Shown: positions 14,104 to 26,811 of the stretch, piece after piece
How positions within the stretch are numbered: position 1 is the stretch's first letter
Layout: each line of letters starts with the position of its first letter
NCBI RefSeq assembly: GCF_023065955.2
Contig: NW_026622764.1
Coordinates: 77,431,333-77,495,332, forward strand
From: Ursus arctos
Lineage: Eukaryota > Chordata > Mammalia > Carnivora > Ursidae
Reading direction: 5' to 3'
DNA: 64,000 nucleotides
Notes under the pieces: generated by a model
Told to the model about the DNA's origin: nothing
Database searches by the model: none
The model's input: the letters and a program-made list of their open reading frames with translations, nothing else
Program-made: the position numbers and the translations under genes

Positions 14104-14420
14104 TCTTAGGAAACATTTATTGAGCACATACTGTAGCAGTACTAGGGACTATTCTTACTGACTCTTCTAATAAACACCGGGGTACAGTTGGGCTGGGGAA
14201 ACGGATGTGTCCATTTTAGCTAGGATGGTCAGGGGAGGCTTCTCTAGGAGACACTTGAGCTAATTGATACCTGAATAATCGGAAGGAGGGGACTTGCAAC
14301 ATTGGAGGTGTTGAAGGTGAACCAGTTCAAGCTGAGGGGTTTATCGTTTATAGCCTGGAATAGGAAAATGTCTTTTGCAGCTGGAATTAAGTGAACAAGC
14401 CAAGGGTCTTTCTTAACCCT
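14104..14420 (+). repeat. L2 fragment
   Basis: 'ACATTTATTGAGCACATACT', 'CAGGGGAGGCTTCTCTAGGA', 'ACACTTGAGCTAATTGATAC' and 'GGTGTTGAAGGTGA' follow the L2 consensus order. Confidence 0.65.
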
Positions 14421-15136
14421 TTCTTTTTCTTAATTGACTCCTCCCCGTGACCCCCATCAAATTTTTTTGAACCCCTTTCATGAAATTTTAACTTAGCTGT
14501 TTATGTATACTATATCTGTTATTTCTATGCTTTTATACATTAAAAGAGATTTTTGCTTTCCCCTGCTCCCACCTTCAACTAATTTTCTCTCTCTTGAGTG
14601 CAGTACTGAGGATGCAAGATGTAGAGCAGTATATGCCATAGTAAATAGTTGAGATTTTTTTCTTGATGAGAAATCATCATGAAGGCTTGGGCCAGGTAGT
14701 GACATCTAGTTTATGTATTAGAAAAGAATTTTAGCTACTCATGGAGACTTGACTGAAAGCGAGCCAGAATAAAAGGCAGGCCAATTAGACTAGTAAGGAG
14801 AGGTGAAAGGTAATGGTGGCTTGGTCTTCAGAGATTATTGATAATATAAAGAGATAAGGAAGAGTAGAGAGAGCAAAAGAGGGAGAGAGAATAAATGAAT
14901 GTAGCATTAATGGTCATAAAATATGTCTACATATGTTGATGAAAGCTTGGGGAACAGTGTACCCTCCAAGTTACAAAGAGAGGTTGCCTGTAGAGCCCAC
15001 TGAAATGAAGGAAGGAAATGACCCTTGGGAAATGAGAAACTTTGATTTTTAACCTTGTTACATTTGAAATTTCTTGTTTTTCAGTAGAATATCTCACACA
15101 ATTTACAATGGTCAAAACTCCATATTTATTTCAACT

Positions 15137-15332
15137 TTTTTTTTTTTTTTTAAGATTTTATTTATTTAACAGAGAGGATAGCCAGCGAGAGAGGGAACAC
15201 AAGCAGGGGGAGTGGGAGAGGAAGAAGCAGGCTCATAGCAGAGGAGCCCGATGTGGGGCTCGATCCCATAACGCCGGGATCATGCCCTGAGCCGAAGGCA
15301 GACGCTTAACGACTGCGCCACCCAGGCACCCC
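15137..15332 (-). mobile_element. Can-SINE, young bear-type
   Basis: Poly(T) and 'AAGATTTTATTTATTTAACA' to 'GCGCCACCCAGGCACCCC', with 'TCAACTTTTTTTTTT' at both ends. Confidence 0.93.
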
Positions 15333-15816
15333 TCAACTTTTTTTTTTTCTTAGTTGGATTATGCCCCTGTATTTGTACCTTCCTTTCCAGACTTTTTACT
15401 GGTAAGTCTGTTTAAAAGCCTGCGTATTCTTTTGTGTTCTGCTACAATAGTGGTGGTTATTAGTATGTGAACATTTTCAGTTAAAATTTCTGTTAGAATT
15501 AAATGATTCTTACCTAATAGACAGTTCTTGGCCCTCTGACTTATTGAGGGATAGTATTATGAATTCCCTAAGGCAAAAGGATTCTCGTACAGGTGCTTAC
15601 TGCCGTTTGTTGAATCAGTGAACAGGCTGTTTTTCCAAGATCATACTGGAAGTTATTAGCAGAACACAAAGGAGATTTTATACCACACAGTTTTTTCTCC
15701 AAAATTGAATGTAATGAATTCAAAATTACTGGGAATGTTTAACAAACCCTGATGGTGACTGAAAATGGGTAATAGTTCATAAGTAGCATAAACGGTTTTA
15801 AAAAGGGACTGCAGGG

Positions 15817-15985
15817 GGCACCTGGGTCGCTCAGTCAGTTAAGCATCTGTCTTCCGCTCAGGTCATGATCTCAGGGTCCCGTGATCCAACCCTGCGTCCG
15901 GCTCCCTGTTTGGTGGGGAGTCTGCTTCTCCCTCTCTCTCTGCCTCTCCCTACTGCTCCTGCTCTCTCTCTCTAAAAATTTTTTA
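15817..15985 (+). mobile_element. Can-SINE
   Basis: 'GGCACCTGGGTCGCTCAGTC' head, CT-rich body. Perfect 17-bp duplication 'AAAAAGGGACTGCAGGG' at 15800-15816 and 15986-16002. Confidence 0.96.
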
Positions 15986-16288
15986 AAAAAGGGACTGCAG
16001 GGAATTCTGAGGTTCACCACTCAGATCCGGTGACTCCTTGCCAAGGGAAGGCATGAAGTCCTCTTGCTCTGATGAGATTCAGTGCAGTGCATCTGGAGCT
16101 TTTGCTGATTGGAGTATGTTGCATTTACAAATGATGCAGAGGCACAAAATGTTTGAGAAGTGAAATTTATGACGTTTTTTTAATGCCTTGTTTTTGTGTT
16201 TTCTGTTGTTTCTACAGCCTAATTTCTCAAACCCAGTAGTAATCAAACAGGAAATTTTGCACATTTAAAAAATGTGACCAAATTTTTA

Positions 16289-16478
16289 AAAAGATTTTAT
16301 TTATTTATTCATTATTTAGAATGTGTGCGAGTTGGGGGAGGGGCAGAGGGAGAGGGAGAGAATCTCCAGCAGACTCTGCTGCGCTGATCCTGACACAGGG
16401 TTCAATCCCGGGACTTTGAGATCATGACCTGAGCTGAAACCAAGAGTCAGAGGCTTAACCCACTGAGCCGCCCCCAGC
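16289..16478 (-). mobile_element. Can-SINE
   Basis: Reverse orientation, 'AAAGATTTTATTTATTTATT' to 'GAGCCGCCCCCAGC'. Similar flanks 'ACCAAATTTTTAA' and 'ACCAAAATTTTTAA'. Confidence 0.9.
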
Positions 16479-16735
16479 AACCAAAATTTTTAACTCGCCT
16501 GTTTTTAAACTTATCAATCCCTTTTTTAGAACGTGTGTTGGCATCTTGTGTCCAGGACAAAGTATTTTCATCACTGATTTAGTTTAACACCTGTTTCTAC
16601 CCTGTATTTAAATAAATTTAAATAGATAACAGATAACAGTGCAGATTATACTTGCATGATGTTTAATTTCTCCCCAGTGTAACATTTGGTATTTTATAAT
16701 TATATAATTAACATTATATTAACATGCGGTGGATT

Positions 16736-17462
16736 ATATTTTTTTTTAGTTTTTTTTTCTATGTATTTTTTTAATTTTTAAAATTAATATATAATGTATT
16801 ATTTGTTTCAGGGCTACAGGTCTGTGATTCATCAGTCTTACACAACACCCAGAGCTCACCACAACACATACCTTCCCCGGTGTCCATCACCCAGCCACCC
16901 CATCCTCCCACCCCCTTCGCTCCAGTAACCCTCAGTTTGTTTCCTAAGATTAAAGAGTGACTTATGGTTTGTCTCCCTCTCTGGTTTCGTCTTGTTTCAT
17001 TTTTCATCTCTTCCCCTATGATACTCTGCCTTGTTTCTTAAATTCCACTTACCAGTGAGATTATTTGATTATTATCTTTCGCTGATTGACTTATTTCGCG
17101 TAGCGTAATACCCTCTAGTTCCATCCGCGTCGTTGCAAATGGCAGGATTTCATTTTTTTGATGGCTGAGTAATATTCCACTGTATATATATATACCACAT
17201 GTTTCTCCATTCATCTGTCAATGGACATCTGGGATCTCTCCATAGTTTGGCTATTGTGAACATTGCTGCTATAAACATTGGGGTGCAGGTGGCCTTTCAG
17301 ATCACTACATTTGTGTCTTTGGGTAAATACCCACTAGTGCAATTGCCCGGTCATAGGGTAACTCTATTTTCAACTTTTTAAGGAAAATCCGTACTGTTTT
17401 CCAGAGAGGCTGCAGCAGCTTGCATTCCCCAGCAGCAGCGTAGGAGGGTTCCCCTTTCACCG
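16736..17462 (-). mobile_element. 5'-truncated carnivore L1
   Basis: Antisense L1 3' UTR ('ACAACACCCAGAGCTCACCA') and ORF2 end ('CATTTTTTTGATGGCTGAGT', 'TATTGTGAACATTGCTGCTA'). Probable duplication 'TGCGGTGGATT' (16725-16735) and 'TGCAGTGGATT' (17463-17473), one difference. Confidence 0.85.
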
Positions 17463-17789
17463 TGCAGTGGATTCTGCAGGAAGTGTTTTTCTTATTAAGT
17501 TGATTTATTTGTTCTCTTCAAAGTAGGTAACAGTAGTTGTTATTTTGTGTGGTTTTACATATATGGTGAAAAATAAGCTGTTGGATGTTATTTGCTAATT
17601 CACTTCCAGTGCTTTTTCATTATATATATATGAACATGGTTGATACATTAAATAACAATAATTTACTTGAAATAAAGCACATAAAGAACTTAACCCTGAT
17701 TAGGCAATGATCAAGGATATGTTTTCTTTGGCTTTTGGGGGAGGGGTGCTTAAGAAATCTTAAGTGATCACAAGAAGATAATGCTGCTT

Positions 17790-17830
17790 CATTCATTCAT
17801 TCATTCATTCATTCATTCATTCATTCATTC
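17790..17830 (+). repeat. (ATTC)n microsatellite
   Basis: About ten uninterrupted ATTC units. Confidence 0.96.
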
Positions 17831-18078
17831 TTTTTCTGATTGAAATGCCTTTGTAGGAATTTGGGGACGAAATTAAGTTTGAAATTTTTCAGTGCTATCT
17901 TTCAGTCACAAGCCATTGCTGATCCTACCACAGCTGCCTTGCAAAATATATACAGGTCTGGGACCTTGAAACTGAGTTAGTTATAACCTTTCTTAGAAGT
18001 CATTAATTATGTCTGATAAAAGTCATCAATTTGTACTTTATTAGATTTCATATGAGTGACCTTTGGAGAAAAAGACTA

Positions 18079-18139
18079 TGCATATATTTATATTTATTTA
18101 TATATATATATATATGATATATATATATCATATATATCA
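18079..18139 (+). repeat. AT-rich (TA)n tract with inverted symmetry
   Basis: TATATA runs around two GATATATATATATC blocks. Low complexity and able to form cruciforms. Confidence 0.85.
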
Positions 18140-18327
18140 GTAAACTTTTCCTGAAAAACATAAATCTTTATTTTTTCTTTAATATTTTCTAGATTTCAGT
18201 GTTATTTAATAGTATTTATAAATGATTCTTACCTATTTACTCAAATAAGACCTTATTTTATGTACTTATTTCTTAATTTTGAGTTGATCTTTTTCTGATT
18301 CTTTAATTTAAAACAAGTTAAAATCCC

Positions 18328-18438
18328 GGGGTGCCTGGCTGGCCCAGTCCATGGGATGTGTGACACTCGATCTCGGGATCGTGAGTTTGGACCCCATGTT
18401 GAGTGTAGAGGTTGCTTAAATAATCTTGGAAAAAACAA
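18328..18438 (+). mobile_element. Can-SINE, short old copy
   Basis: 'GGGTGCCTGGCTGGCCCAGT' head to a short tail. 'TTAAAATCC' occurs at both flanks. Confidence 0.82.
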
Positions 18439-18529
18439 ACCTTAAAATCCTGCTTTTTAAAAATTTGGAATAGCCTGTCACTTAAATTTGTGAGTTTTGT
18501 TTGGTTTGACAGCCTCATTTTTCATAAAC

Positions 18530-19330
18530 CTCCTATCTTAGGGGCTCCTTTCCTGTCAGTGCATCCTGCATCAAAGCAACCACTGTTCTATTTTGATCAC
18601 CACAGATTAGTTTTGCCTTTTTCTGAAAAATGTAAGTGGAATCATAGAATGTATACTCTTTGCCTCTGGCTTCTTTCATTCAACAGTGTTTTTGAGATTC
18701 ATCTGTGTTGTTGCATATGTCAGCAGTTCTGTTATTGCTGCATAGTGTACCATCAAGTGAATATGCCAGTTTTTTTTTTTTTAAGATTTTATTTATTAAT
18801 TTATTTGACAGAGAGACAGCCAGCGAGAGAGGGAACACAAGCAGGGGGAGTGGGAGAGGAAGAAGCAGGCTCATAGCAGAGGATCCTGATGTGGGGCTCG
18901 ATCCCATAACGCCGGGATCACACCCTGAGCTGAAGGCAGACGCTTAACGTCTGAGCCACCCAGGCGCCCTGCCATGTTTTTTTATCCAGTGTCCTATTGA
19001 TATATTCTTGGGGTAGATTCCAGGGTTATTATGAATAAAGCTGCTGTGAACATTCTTGTGCAAGTCATTCACACATTTCATTTTTCTTTGGGAAAATATC
19101 TGGGAGTGGAATTACTGAGTATAGGGGATGAGTATGTTTTTCAGAAACTGGCAAACAATTTTTCCAAAGTGTCTGTCCTACTTTATACTCCCAGGAGCAG
19201 TGTACATGATTTCTGTTCTGCTCTGCATCCTTGCCAGCACTCAGTATTGTCAAGTCATGTGTGTTTAGCCATTATAGTGAGTGCGTAGAGGTGTAATCAT
19301 TGTGGTTTTTAATACACATTTCCCTAGTAA
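18530..19330 (-). mobile_element. Old L1 3' part, interrupted by a SINE
   Basis: Antisense L1 text 'TTTGAGATTCATCTGTGTTG', then after the SINE 'TATGAATAAAGCTGCTGTGA', 'TATCTGGGAGTGGAATTACT'. The two sides are continuous in L1 order. Confidence 0.75.
18771..18970 (-). mobile_element. Can-SINE, young bear-type, inside old L1
   Basis: Poly(T), 'AAGATTTTATTTATTAATTT', 'AGAGAGGGAACACAAGCAGG' to 'GAGCCACCCAGGCGCCC'. Close to consensus. Confidence 0.93.
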
Positions 19331-19385
19331 CTTTTCATACACTTTTTGGCCATTTGGATACATTTTTATGTGAAATATTGTTACC

Positions 19386-19808
19386 TTACCTAAGGGGGAC
19401 ATTTGGAGAACTCCAGTGGATGCCCAAGCTGTGGATATTACCAAACCTTAAAAATAACTATGTTTTTTCCTGTATGTACATATCTGTGTTCAATTTACAA
19501 ATTAGGCACAGGAGGAGAGTAACAGCAATAACTAATAATAGAACAATTTTAACAGTATACAGTAATAAAAGTTGTATGAGTGTGGTGTCTCTCAAAATGT
19601 CTTACTGTACTGTTACCTTTCTGGTGATGATGTGACGTGCCTACACGATGAGATGAAGTGAGATGAACAGTGCAGGCGTGGTGAAGTAGCCTTAGTCTGT
19701 TATTGATCTTCTGACAAAACGTCAGAAGAGGATCATCTCCTTCTGGACCACTGTTGATTGTAGGTAACTGAAACTACAGAAAGCGAAACAGGGTAAGGGG
19801 GGACGATT
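19386..19808 (+). mobile_element. MER2-type Tigger DNA transposon, second copy
   Basis: 'CCTAAGGGGGACATTTGGAG' start, 'CAAATTAGGCACAGGAGGAG', 'CACGATGAGATGAAGTGAGA' and the end 'ACTACAGAAAGCGAAACAGG' give a complete MER2-like order with both terminal regions. It is a fossil non-autonomous TcMar-Tigger element, same orientation as the copy at 3826. Confidence 0.85.
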
Positions 19809-20115
19809 TTCACTAGGTTGTGTGGTTTCATTGCTATCTGTTGTAAAACTCATTGATCTGTATATAATCTGATGTCAAAAAAATGGGTATCTTGATTAGA
19901 ATTCTGGAAGGCCAGATGATGTTGGGAATGCAGAATTGAATGTTCGTATTATGGACTCTTTGCTTTCTGTAAAATATCAGCTGGAAAATAGAAATTATTA
20001 TGTAATTGAACCTTTTATTATGATGTCTGGCATGCTAATGTGAGTAGAAGAGACATGGGTTTGATTAAAAAAGTCAAAGCCTTCAGTTTGCTATATTTGT
20101 TTTATTGCCAGTTTG

Positions 20116-20290
20116 TTTTAAAGGTTTTATTTGAGAGAGTGTAAGTGGGGGAGGAGCAGAGGGAGGGGGAGAAGCAGACTCCACACTGAGCACAGAGCCC
20201 AGTGCAGGGCTTGATCACATGACCCCAAGATCATAACCTGAGCCAAAACCAAGAGTTAGACACCCAACCGACTGAGCCACCCAGGTGCCC
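20116..20290 (-). mobile_element. Can-SINE
   Basis: Reverse orientation, T-rich end to 'GAGCCACCCAGGTGCCC', flanked by 'TTATTGCCA' at 20102-20110 and 20292-20300. Confidence 0.9.
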
Positions 20291-20568
20291 CTTATTGCCA
20301 ATTTTCAATCCAAAAGAGTCGTGAAAATTTAAAATGTTGAAATTTTTTGTCTTTCTAACTTCCAACTAACTGTTCAGTTAACTGGAACTATATTCTGTTA
20401 TATCATTTGTTCATCATTTGAAATTGTATTACATCAAAAAGGATGAACTTGTAGAAATATTGTCCATTGTTTTAGAGATTTGCTGCTTTCATGGGTGTTT
20501 ACTCATTTCCATGGGAGATGACGGCTTTTGAATTTTTGGTCTAATTGTTTTGGATGTATTATTCACTT

Positions 20569-20628
20569 CCTGACCTGAGCCGAAATCAAGAGTTGGACCC
20601 CTAACCGACTGAGCCACCCAGGCACCCC
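20569..20628 (-). mobile_element. Can-SINE head fragment
   Basis: 'CCTGACCTGAGCCGAAATCA' to 'GAGCCACCCAGGCACCCC', about 60 bases only. Confidence 0.8.
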
Positions 20629-23600
20629 CAGGATATATTCTTTGTTGCTTAAAGAGAATCTCTTAACATTGAAATAAAATTACTTCAGTAAGGAGTATGT
20701 TAGATATTTTCACTGTTGTGAGTTGCCTGTAATAATAGCATTTATTGTTTTAGCGGCCAGTAGTGTGGTCTGTGTCTTTGTCATGAAAGCAAAGAATCAT
20801 ATTAGCTTGTGAGCTCTAGTGTATATATGCTCTCTGATGGTAATGTTTGATAACATGGATATCCTCCCACCTCCATACCTCAAACTTCAGAATATATGCT
20901 CCTCAGAAGGGAAACCCCGCTGCAGAGCATGCCAGTAAAGAATGTAGCTCCTCTGTGGTTTGATACCATGGGAATCTACTTCAGAGGAAATCATCACCTT
21001 TCACGTTGATTTCTGGCAAGGAGTTTTCAACATGAGCCTTTGCTAAAATCCTGTTTCTTGGGTATTTACAATTTGTTGTAATTTGAACAGCTTTGCAGAG
21101 TATTGCTCAGCCTCCATGCTTGCTGAAGTATAATCTGTATTTTATACATTTCTTTCTTAGAATGCACTTCTATTGTAATTTATATATTACATAATACAAA
21201 TTATATGTGATATAAGGATTGTCTACTCAATGGAAAAGGATACCTTTGCTAACTCAAAGAGGGGAGAATGTTAGGTTCATTGTTACATAATTGTTAAGAA
21301 TGGGCCTTCCATATCTTTAATGTTTTATTCTTTAAGAAAAGTCAGACTATTTTGTTTCTGACTAATTAGGGTGTGGTTAGAGGAGCTGTTTTTCACTCTT
21401 AACAATTCTTATGTTTTGGCATGGGAGGGTAAAATCAACCATGAACTTCTATGCAGTTTTTATTGACTCTGTTTTATCTTAAAATAAAAAATGGACCAGT
21501 TTCATCCAAAGTGGTATCATATAGTCTTGTTACAGTTATGCTTTAAGATTTCAACTAAGGGAGACCTTTTCTTTTAATGTAATTATTGGCTGGTGTCCCC
21601 CACCACCAATATTTGACAGTATCGCTTTGAGAGAGACAGCTATTCTTCAGCATCAGAAAATAGTGTATCAACTGTCTTTGTGTATCAACTTTCTTGGATT
21701 TTACAGACTTTAACTCCAAATTAGGAGTATCATGGAATGGGTGTGCATATGCAGTAGCTCACTGTAATTCTACTAGTGGTGATTACTAATGTAATCCGAT
21801 GTACAGTAAGCCTGGTCACTTCTTTGTAAGACCACTTTAAACAGAATGCTAGTGATTTTGAATACTGAATTCATATATTAGGCTACCCTTTTAAAGACTA
21901 AAGATTGGCAACTAAACTTGGATAATTCTAGAGATTACCTTTCTAGGTTTCAATAAAGGTAATGAATGCTTTGTAAATTGCAGGTTCACATTTTTGAAAA
22001 GTTGAGAAGATAGTATTTTTAATAGTCCGGTTGTGTGGTTTATGCATTCTCCTTGTCTGCCTTAACTTTACTAAGGGCAATAGAATTACGAAATACAAAC
22101 ATATACCAAACCAATTTAAGAATGCCTTAATGACTTTACTTACTGACAGATCCCTAATAAGGATCCTGTGTAGTAGAATGCTACTTGTAGGTGGAAATAT
22201 ATAAAGATAATTTTTTGTTGATTTTTGGCGTGCCTTGTTTGAAAAATATTTAAGGTTTTATAACTGGGACCATGGGTCTTGTTGGATCATTTGGAATAAC
22301 CTTAAATTACATGCAGAATTTTGTGTTCATATTTTTTTACATGCAAATTTTGGGGGGGGGGGACACTGTTCATACTCCATCCAATTCTCAGGTGTATTTG
22401 AGATCCAAATGGGTTTTGAAAACAATACTAATTTAGGGTAGTTATTTCCAGTATTTGGGGGTCATGTACCCTAATAGTTTAAAAAAATTGAGCACAATTT
22501 GTATACTTATTTCTAAACTGTAATTGTATACTCTTGTACTAACCTTTCAGGTATGTTAAGAAATATACTTCAAGATGAGGTGTAATACACCTAAAACCGT
22601 ATTCCAATGAAAAATCTGCATTAGTGCTCTCTCTCTGGAGAACTTTGGTCCAAGGAGTTACTAGGGTAGGTCTTTTTCTGATGGAGCACAGCAGACATAT
22701 TTATGTGCCCTGCCCTGGTACAAGTAGAATAAAATGTTGCAGATTAGAGTGTAGGGATCAGGTAGAATTTTGGATTGTAGGATTGTAAGCAGTAGTGTGC
22801 CGAGGGATCAACAATGCAGAAAAGAGGGCCTGCCTATGGAAATAAAAACGAAGGATTTAGCAAAATAGGCTCTTAATATTTTAAAATTGTTAGCAGACTT
22901 GGAGACACCACTTCTAGGATTTAGCGGTGTTTAAGCCAAAACATAAAATTGAACTGAATTTTAAGTCTGTTGATGTTCTCCAAGAAAATGAATTCACAGG
23001 AAAATCTTTACTGAATGGAAACTGATTACTGTTAAGAACTTCATGATTTAACACTTCTGCCATTTTACTGATCATTGAAACTGGCTAAATTTGATTTTTT
23101 TGTATTCCTAGGAGGGTGAAAGAAAACATGGATGAAACTTCCTGAATTTTGGCTTCTGGCATGAATCCAGTTCAGAGACTAGGAAATGCTGGTGTCTGTA
23201 TCTCCTTTCAGGTCAGTCAGTGTCTGTTAAAACATTGTTCCTTGTTATCTTGGTCATACTTCTGATCCTCACTCTGCTGACTTCATGAACGTATATGTAA
23301 TGGTCCCCATGCGTTGAATTAGTGGAATGTTAGTGAATAGTTATAGCAGAAGCTGAAACCTCTGCTTCTCTGCCTGTATTAAGGGATCCCCAGGGTCACT
23401 GCCCTTCTTTCTGAGCAAAGTTGGAGGCTATTTTTAGTTCTAGATTGCCCTCATCTTTCCTCATGGTTAGTATTTGTCCTCAGGTAAAAATGAACTGAGA
23501 GTAGAAATGACATACTAAACAGGTCTTCACTAAGAAAAGAAATTCCCTCTTGGTTTTTAGTGATCAAGTCTAGAAGCCTTTAAGTTCCTTGGAAAGGGTG

Positions 23601-23865
23601 TAATCTTAAAAATGGTTTAATATCAAATTCAGATCCATACTAAGGATACTAGCTCCGTATTTTCCTTGCTGCTTTTTACCTTTTGTAAAGGTAACAATTT
23701 TCCTATTTTGTTAAGTTAGATACAAAATTTTATAGAAACATTTACATTGTGATCTTCATGACAGAATTCGGGTGATGGTATACTAATAGATCCAGAAAGT
23801 ATTATTTTAAGGGTATTTCTTTCCTACGTTATCTGATGATAAACCATGTCTTCTGTTCTTGCTAC
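20629..23865. other. Intergenic: AT-rich unique sequence, 3.2 kb
   Basis: No clear repeat or gene. It includes a G9 run near 22353-22361. A splice-like pair (acceptor 'TATTCCTAG' at 23112 and donor '|GTCAGT' at 23212) encloses no convincing open frame. Confidence 0.35.
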
Positions 23866-24022
23866 TACAAGTGTGGTCCCAGGGACCAGGAGAATCAGCC
23901 TTATGCTGATTGGCAGTGCAGAACCTCAGAACACACACCTGATCAAATCAATCTGCCCATTTTAACACGATCCCAGGGGATTTGAATGGGTGAGTGCACA
24001 TTGTGTGAGAAGCACTGACATA
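23866..24022 (+). repeat. hAT-type fragment
   Basis: 'AGTGTGGTCCCAGGGACCAG' to 'GTGTGAGAAGCACTGA', typical start and end of MER5/MER20-like elements. Confidence 0.5.
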
Positions 24023-24137
24023 TACGGACACTTTGAGAAATTTCACCCTTTTAAAGTACCTGATGCCGGTGCAGCACAAAAATGTGAGAGCTGTGTTTTG
24101 CATTCTGTTAACCAGCTCTAGAAAATTAACTTTGGAG

Positions 24138-24262
24138 AGTAATTCTCAGAGCTGGTCCCTAGACCATCTGGGAGCTTAAGAATGCACATTCTCAGGTCCA
24201 GCTACTGAACAGAAACTTGGGGGTGGGATCCAGCAATGCAGTATTTTATTTTTAAAAACCCT
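24138..24262 (+). repeat. hAT-type fragment
   Basis: 'CTGGTCCCTAGACCATCTGG' to 'ACCCTCCAGGT' follows a short hAT-Charlie pattern. Confidence 0.45.
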
Positions 24263-24268
24263 CCAGGT

Positions 24269-24351
24269 AGGGGCGCCTGGCTGGCCCAGTCAGTAGAGCA
24301 TGTGACTCTTTCTGGGTCCAGAGTTCAAGCTGTATTACTTTTTAAAAATAA
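24269..24351 (+). mobile_element. Can-SINE, partial
   Basis: 'GGGGCGCCTGGCTGGCCCAG' head, about 80 bases, directly before the next SINE. Confidence 0.75.
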
Positions 24352-24360
24352 GGGGGGATC

Positions 24361-24466
24361 ATGGTGGGTGGCTCAGTCGGTTGAGTGACACTTGATCTCA
24401 TCTCAGGTCTTGATCTCATGGTCGTGAATTGGAGCCCTGCATTGGCCTATTTAAAAAAAAAAAAAG
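24361..24466 (+). mobile_element. Can-SINE, short old copy
   Basis: 'GGTGGGTGGCTCAGTCGGTT' head to an A13 tail. Confidence 0.75.
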
Positions 24467-24971
24467 ATGAGAAAATAAAAGCCATCCAGGTGAACTGTTT
24501 TCTATTGGAGAACCACCAACCAAGGGAAATTACTAAAAAATTAGAATCGCCTTTTGAAATTAGAAAATTACTTTGTAAATACTCTGTAGACCTTTTGTTG
24601 GTATTAAATTTTCGAATTGCTTTATTTGTAAACCCCTTAAATAAAATTTGAAGATTTAATCTCAAAATATGTGGGTAGGGGGAAAAACTTTAATGTGGAG
24701 AGGCTAACTGCGCCACAGATCAAAGCTGTGGCATTATGTGGTATCAGAGATCTTATAATCTTGTCAAGTGGATCTGTTATTGGAACTTTAGGATTTTGAA
24801 TTTTGGTAAGAGATGAATAGTGTTTATTTAAAATAACTGCTTTTCATTACAGATTTTCTGGTCAGCAGAAAACATTTCAGGAAGATACTTTTATTAAGTT
24901 TACAGAAGTTAATAAAATGCAGAAGTTCTTATTAAAAATTGGGTATCTTTAGGTTATCCTTTGAAACAGTG

Positions 24972-25112
24972 GTTCTCATGTTTTCTCGGGAGGTTTGTTA
25001 GAACACAGACTGCAGACCCACCATTTGTGATTTAGAAGGCCTGAGAGTCCTCATTTCTAACAGCTGGTGTTGCTCTGGTGTGGGGACTGCATTTTCAGAA
25101 CTACTGCTTTTT
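24972..25112 (+). repeat. hAT-type (MER20-like) fragment
   Basis: 'CAGTGGTTCTCATG' start, 'GAACACAGACTGCAGACCCA', end 'TTTTCAGAACTACTGC'. Shape of a short hAT element, diverged. Confidence 0.45.
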
Positions 25113-26811
25113 AAACTAACGTATTTAACTCTTCTGGCACTTAAACTCTAGAGGAGCTCACAACAAAATACTAATTCCAGAGGTGGATTACTGAAGAAAA
25201 TTTTATAGGTTCCACATAGTAATTCAGTTCTTGAATATTTTTTAGGTCTGTTGCTCAGTGACTCTAGCCCCGCACATTATTTCCTTTGTAACTGAAGCTT
25301 CTATTTCCAATAGAAAATATACAATAAATACTAATTTGTTTGCTAACAAAGAATTTATCTTTTTTTCAGGTCACTTTTGTGAGAGAAATGCTTTTAAAGA
25401 CAAAGGGGAAACAAGACAGAAAACAAATCTCATTTCATTTGTGAATTTATTTCTTCATATAAACAACTTATGGATGTATGAGTAATCCTAACATTTCACA
25501 TTATGCTTCATGGAGTTTTCTTTGGTTAAAATAATATCTGGAATACGGCGAACTTCCCTTTTCATTCAGGTGTGTTGTTGTTGATCAAGATGTCTACCTA
25601 CCCCTTGGTGCAGTCTTGCCATGGAAGTAGTATGGTGTAGTCACCCAAAAACACAGAATAACCAACAAACTTCCCTTTCAACTCCCTGTAAGTTGGAACC
25701 ATTAGAGGGAGGGATTTTTTTTTTACCACCCCACCTGGCCTGCAATTTTGGGTCAGTCCCCAAGATAAGGAGCTACTCGTGGAATTTGGCATCGTTGTGA
25801 GAAAGATTATGTTTTACTAAAGCCATATGTATTTTTTAGCTCAAAAAAAGCAAAAAATGGATATGAGCAAGGCAGCGTGTGTTGTAATGGAAAATTACTT
25901 TCTTCCAAGTTAAACTGATGCCCAGTATTAGGGTTAAGATTCCAGCTGAGGTCCTTGGGAGCTTCGGATGTTGGCAGGGGACTATTTCCCGACTTTAATT
26001 TGGTCCTTATTTGTGACTCATTGTAATTACAATTTTCTACCTTACTAGTAATGCTCTTCTGTACTTGGAGGGAGATGTAAGGCTTAGAAATCCCAGATTT
26101 GCCTGAAAGCATTATCTGCAAGTCAGCACAGGATGGAGGAACACTGTGGGTTCCATCAGTGGTTCTCTGCATTTACCTAGCCAACGCTTGGGCCAATAAA
26201 GCTTTAAAAATTTAAAACAATTTTAGGGGTTTATATAGTTTTAGGCTATTAAACATTAACTGCATAAAATATTAAAATTGTCCAAATTCTTTTTCATAAA
26301 CCACTTTTTGATAATTCTGGTGTATGTTTCCTTCTTTTTCCTGGTCTTGACTAATCATCCTCCTTGAGACACTACACTTGCATGGTAAATGCTTTATCAG
26401 GTCCTTTCACTGTTCACATTCTGGATGCTAAGACTTTTTCCAGCAGTAATACATTATTTTGAAAGCTACCAGTATAACAACACTTGTCAGTTCTAAAAGC
26501 ACCTGAGCTTCAAATTGCAAACTCCTGACATTTCACTGAATAAGATGGGAATGACTTAGGAAGACAGTGTATGCAAATAACCTGTTCTCAGAGCGAAACC
26601 AAACTCCCTAACTGTAGCTGTTCAACATTTGAGTAGTTTGGGTACTGGATGCTGCTTTTTGGTATACTGTTGCAGGTAAAAAAGCATGTATAATGTGCTT
26701 TCTACTACAGCCCTACTCATTAGAGTGGACCAGATCTGAATATAGAGAAATTAATTGAATAACCCAATTATGTTGTCCTTACTGCCATATGCACCGGAAA
26801 GGAGTGTGATT
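25113..26811. other. Intergenic: 1.7 kb of repeat-poor sequence
   Basis: No SINE, L1 or DNA transposon was seen. It contains a minus-strand open frame of 121 codons (25807-26172) with no recognisable family. It could be 3' UTR or alternative-exon sequence of the plus-strand neighbour. Confidence 0.3.

Noticed and set aside
18490..18876. Open frame of 128 codons on the plus strand
   Set aside because: It runs across an antisense old L1 and into a SINE, with no protein family.
23112..23212. Candidate exon between acceptor- and donor-like sites
   Set aside because: All frames have stops or very short coding potential, and no family resemblance was seen.
25807..26172. Open frame of 121 codons on the minus strand
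   Set aside because: No family recognised, no clear splice or promoter context. Kept only as a note within the repeat-poor interval.
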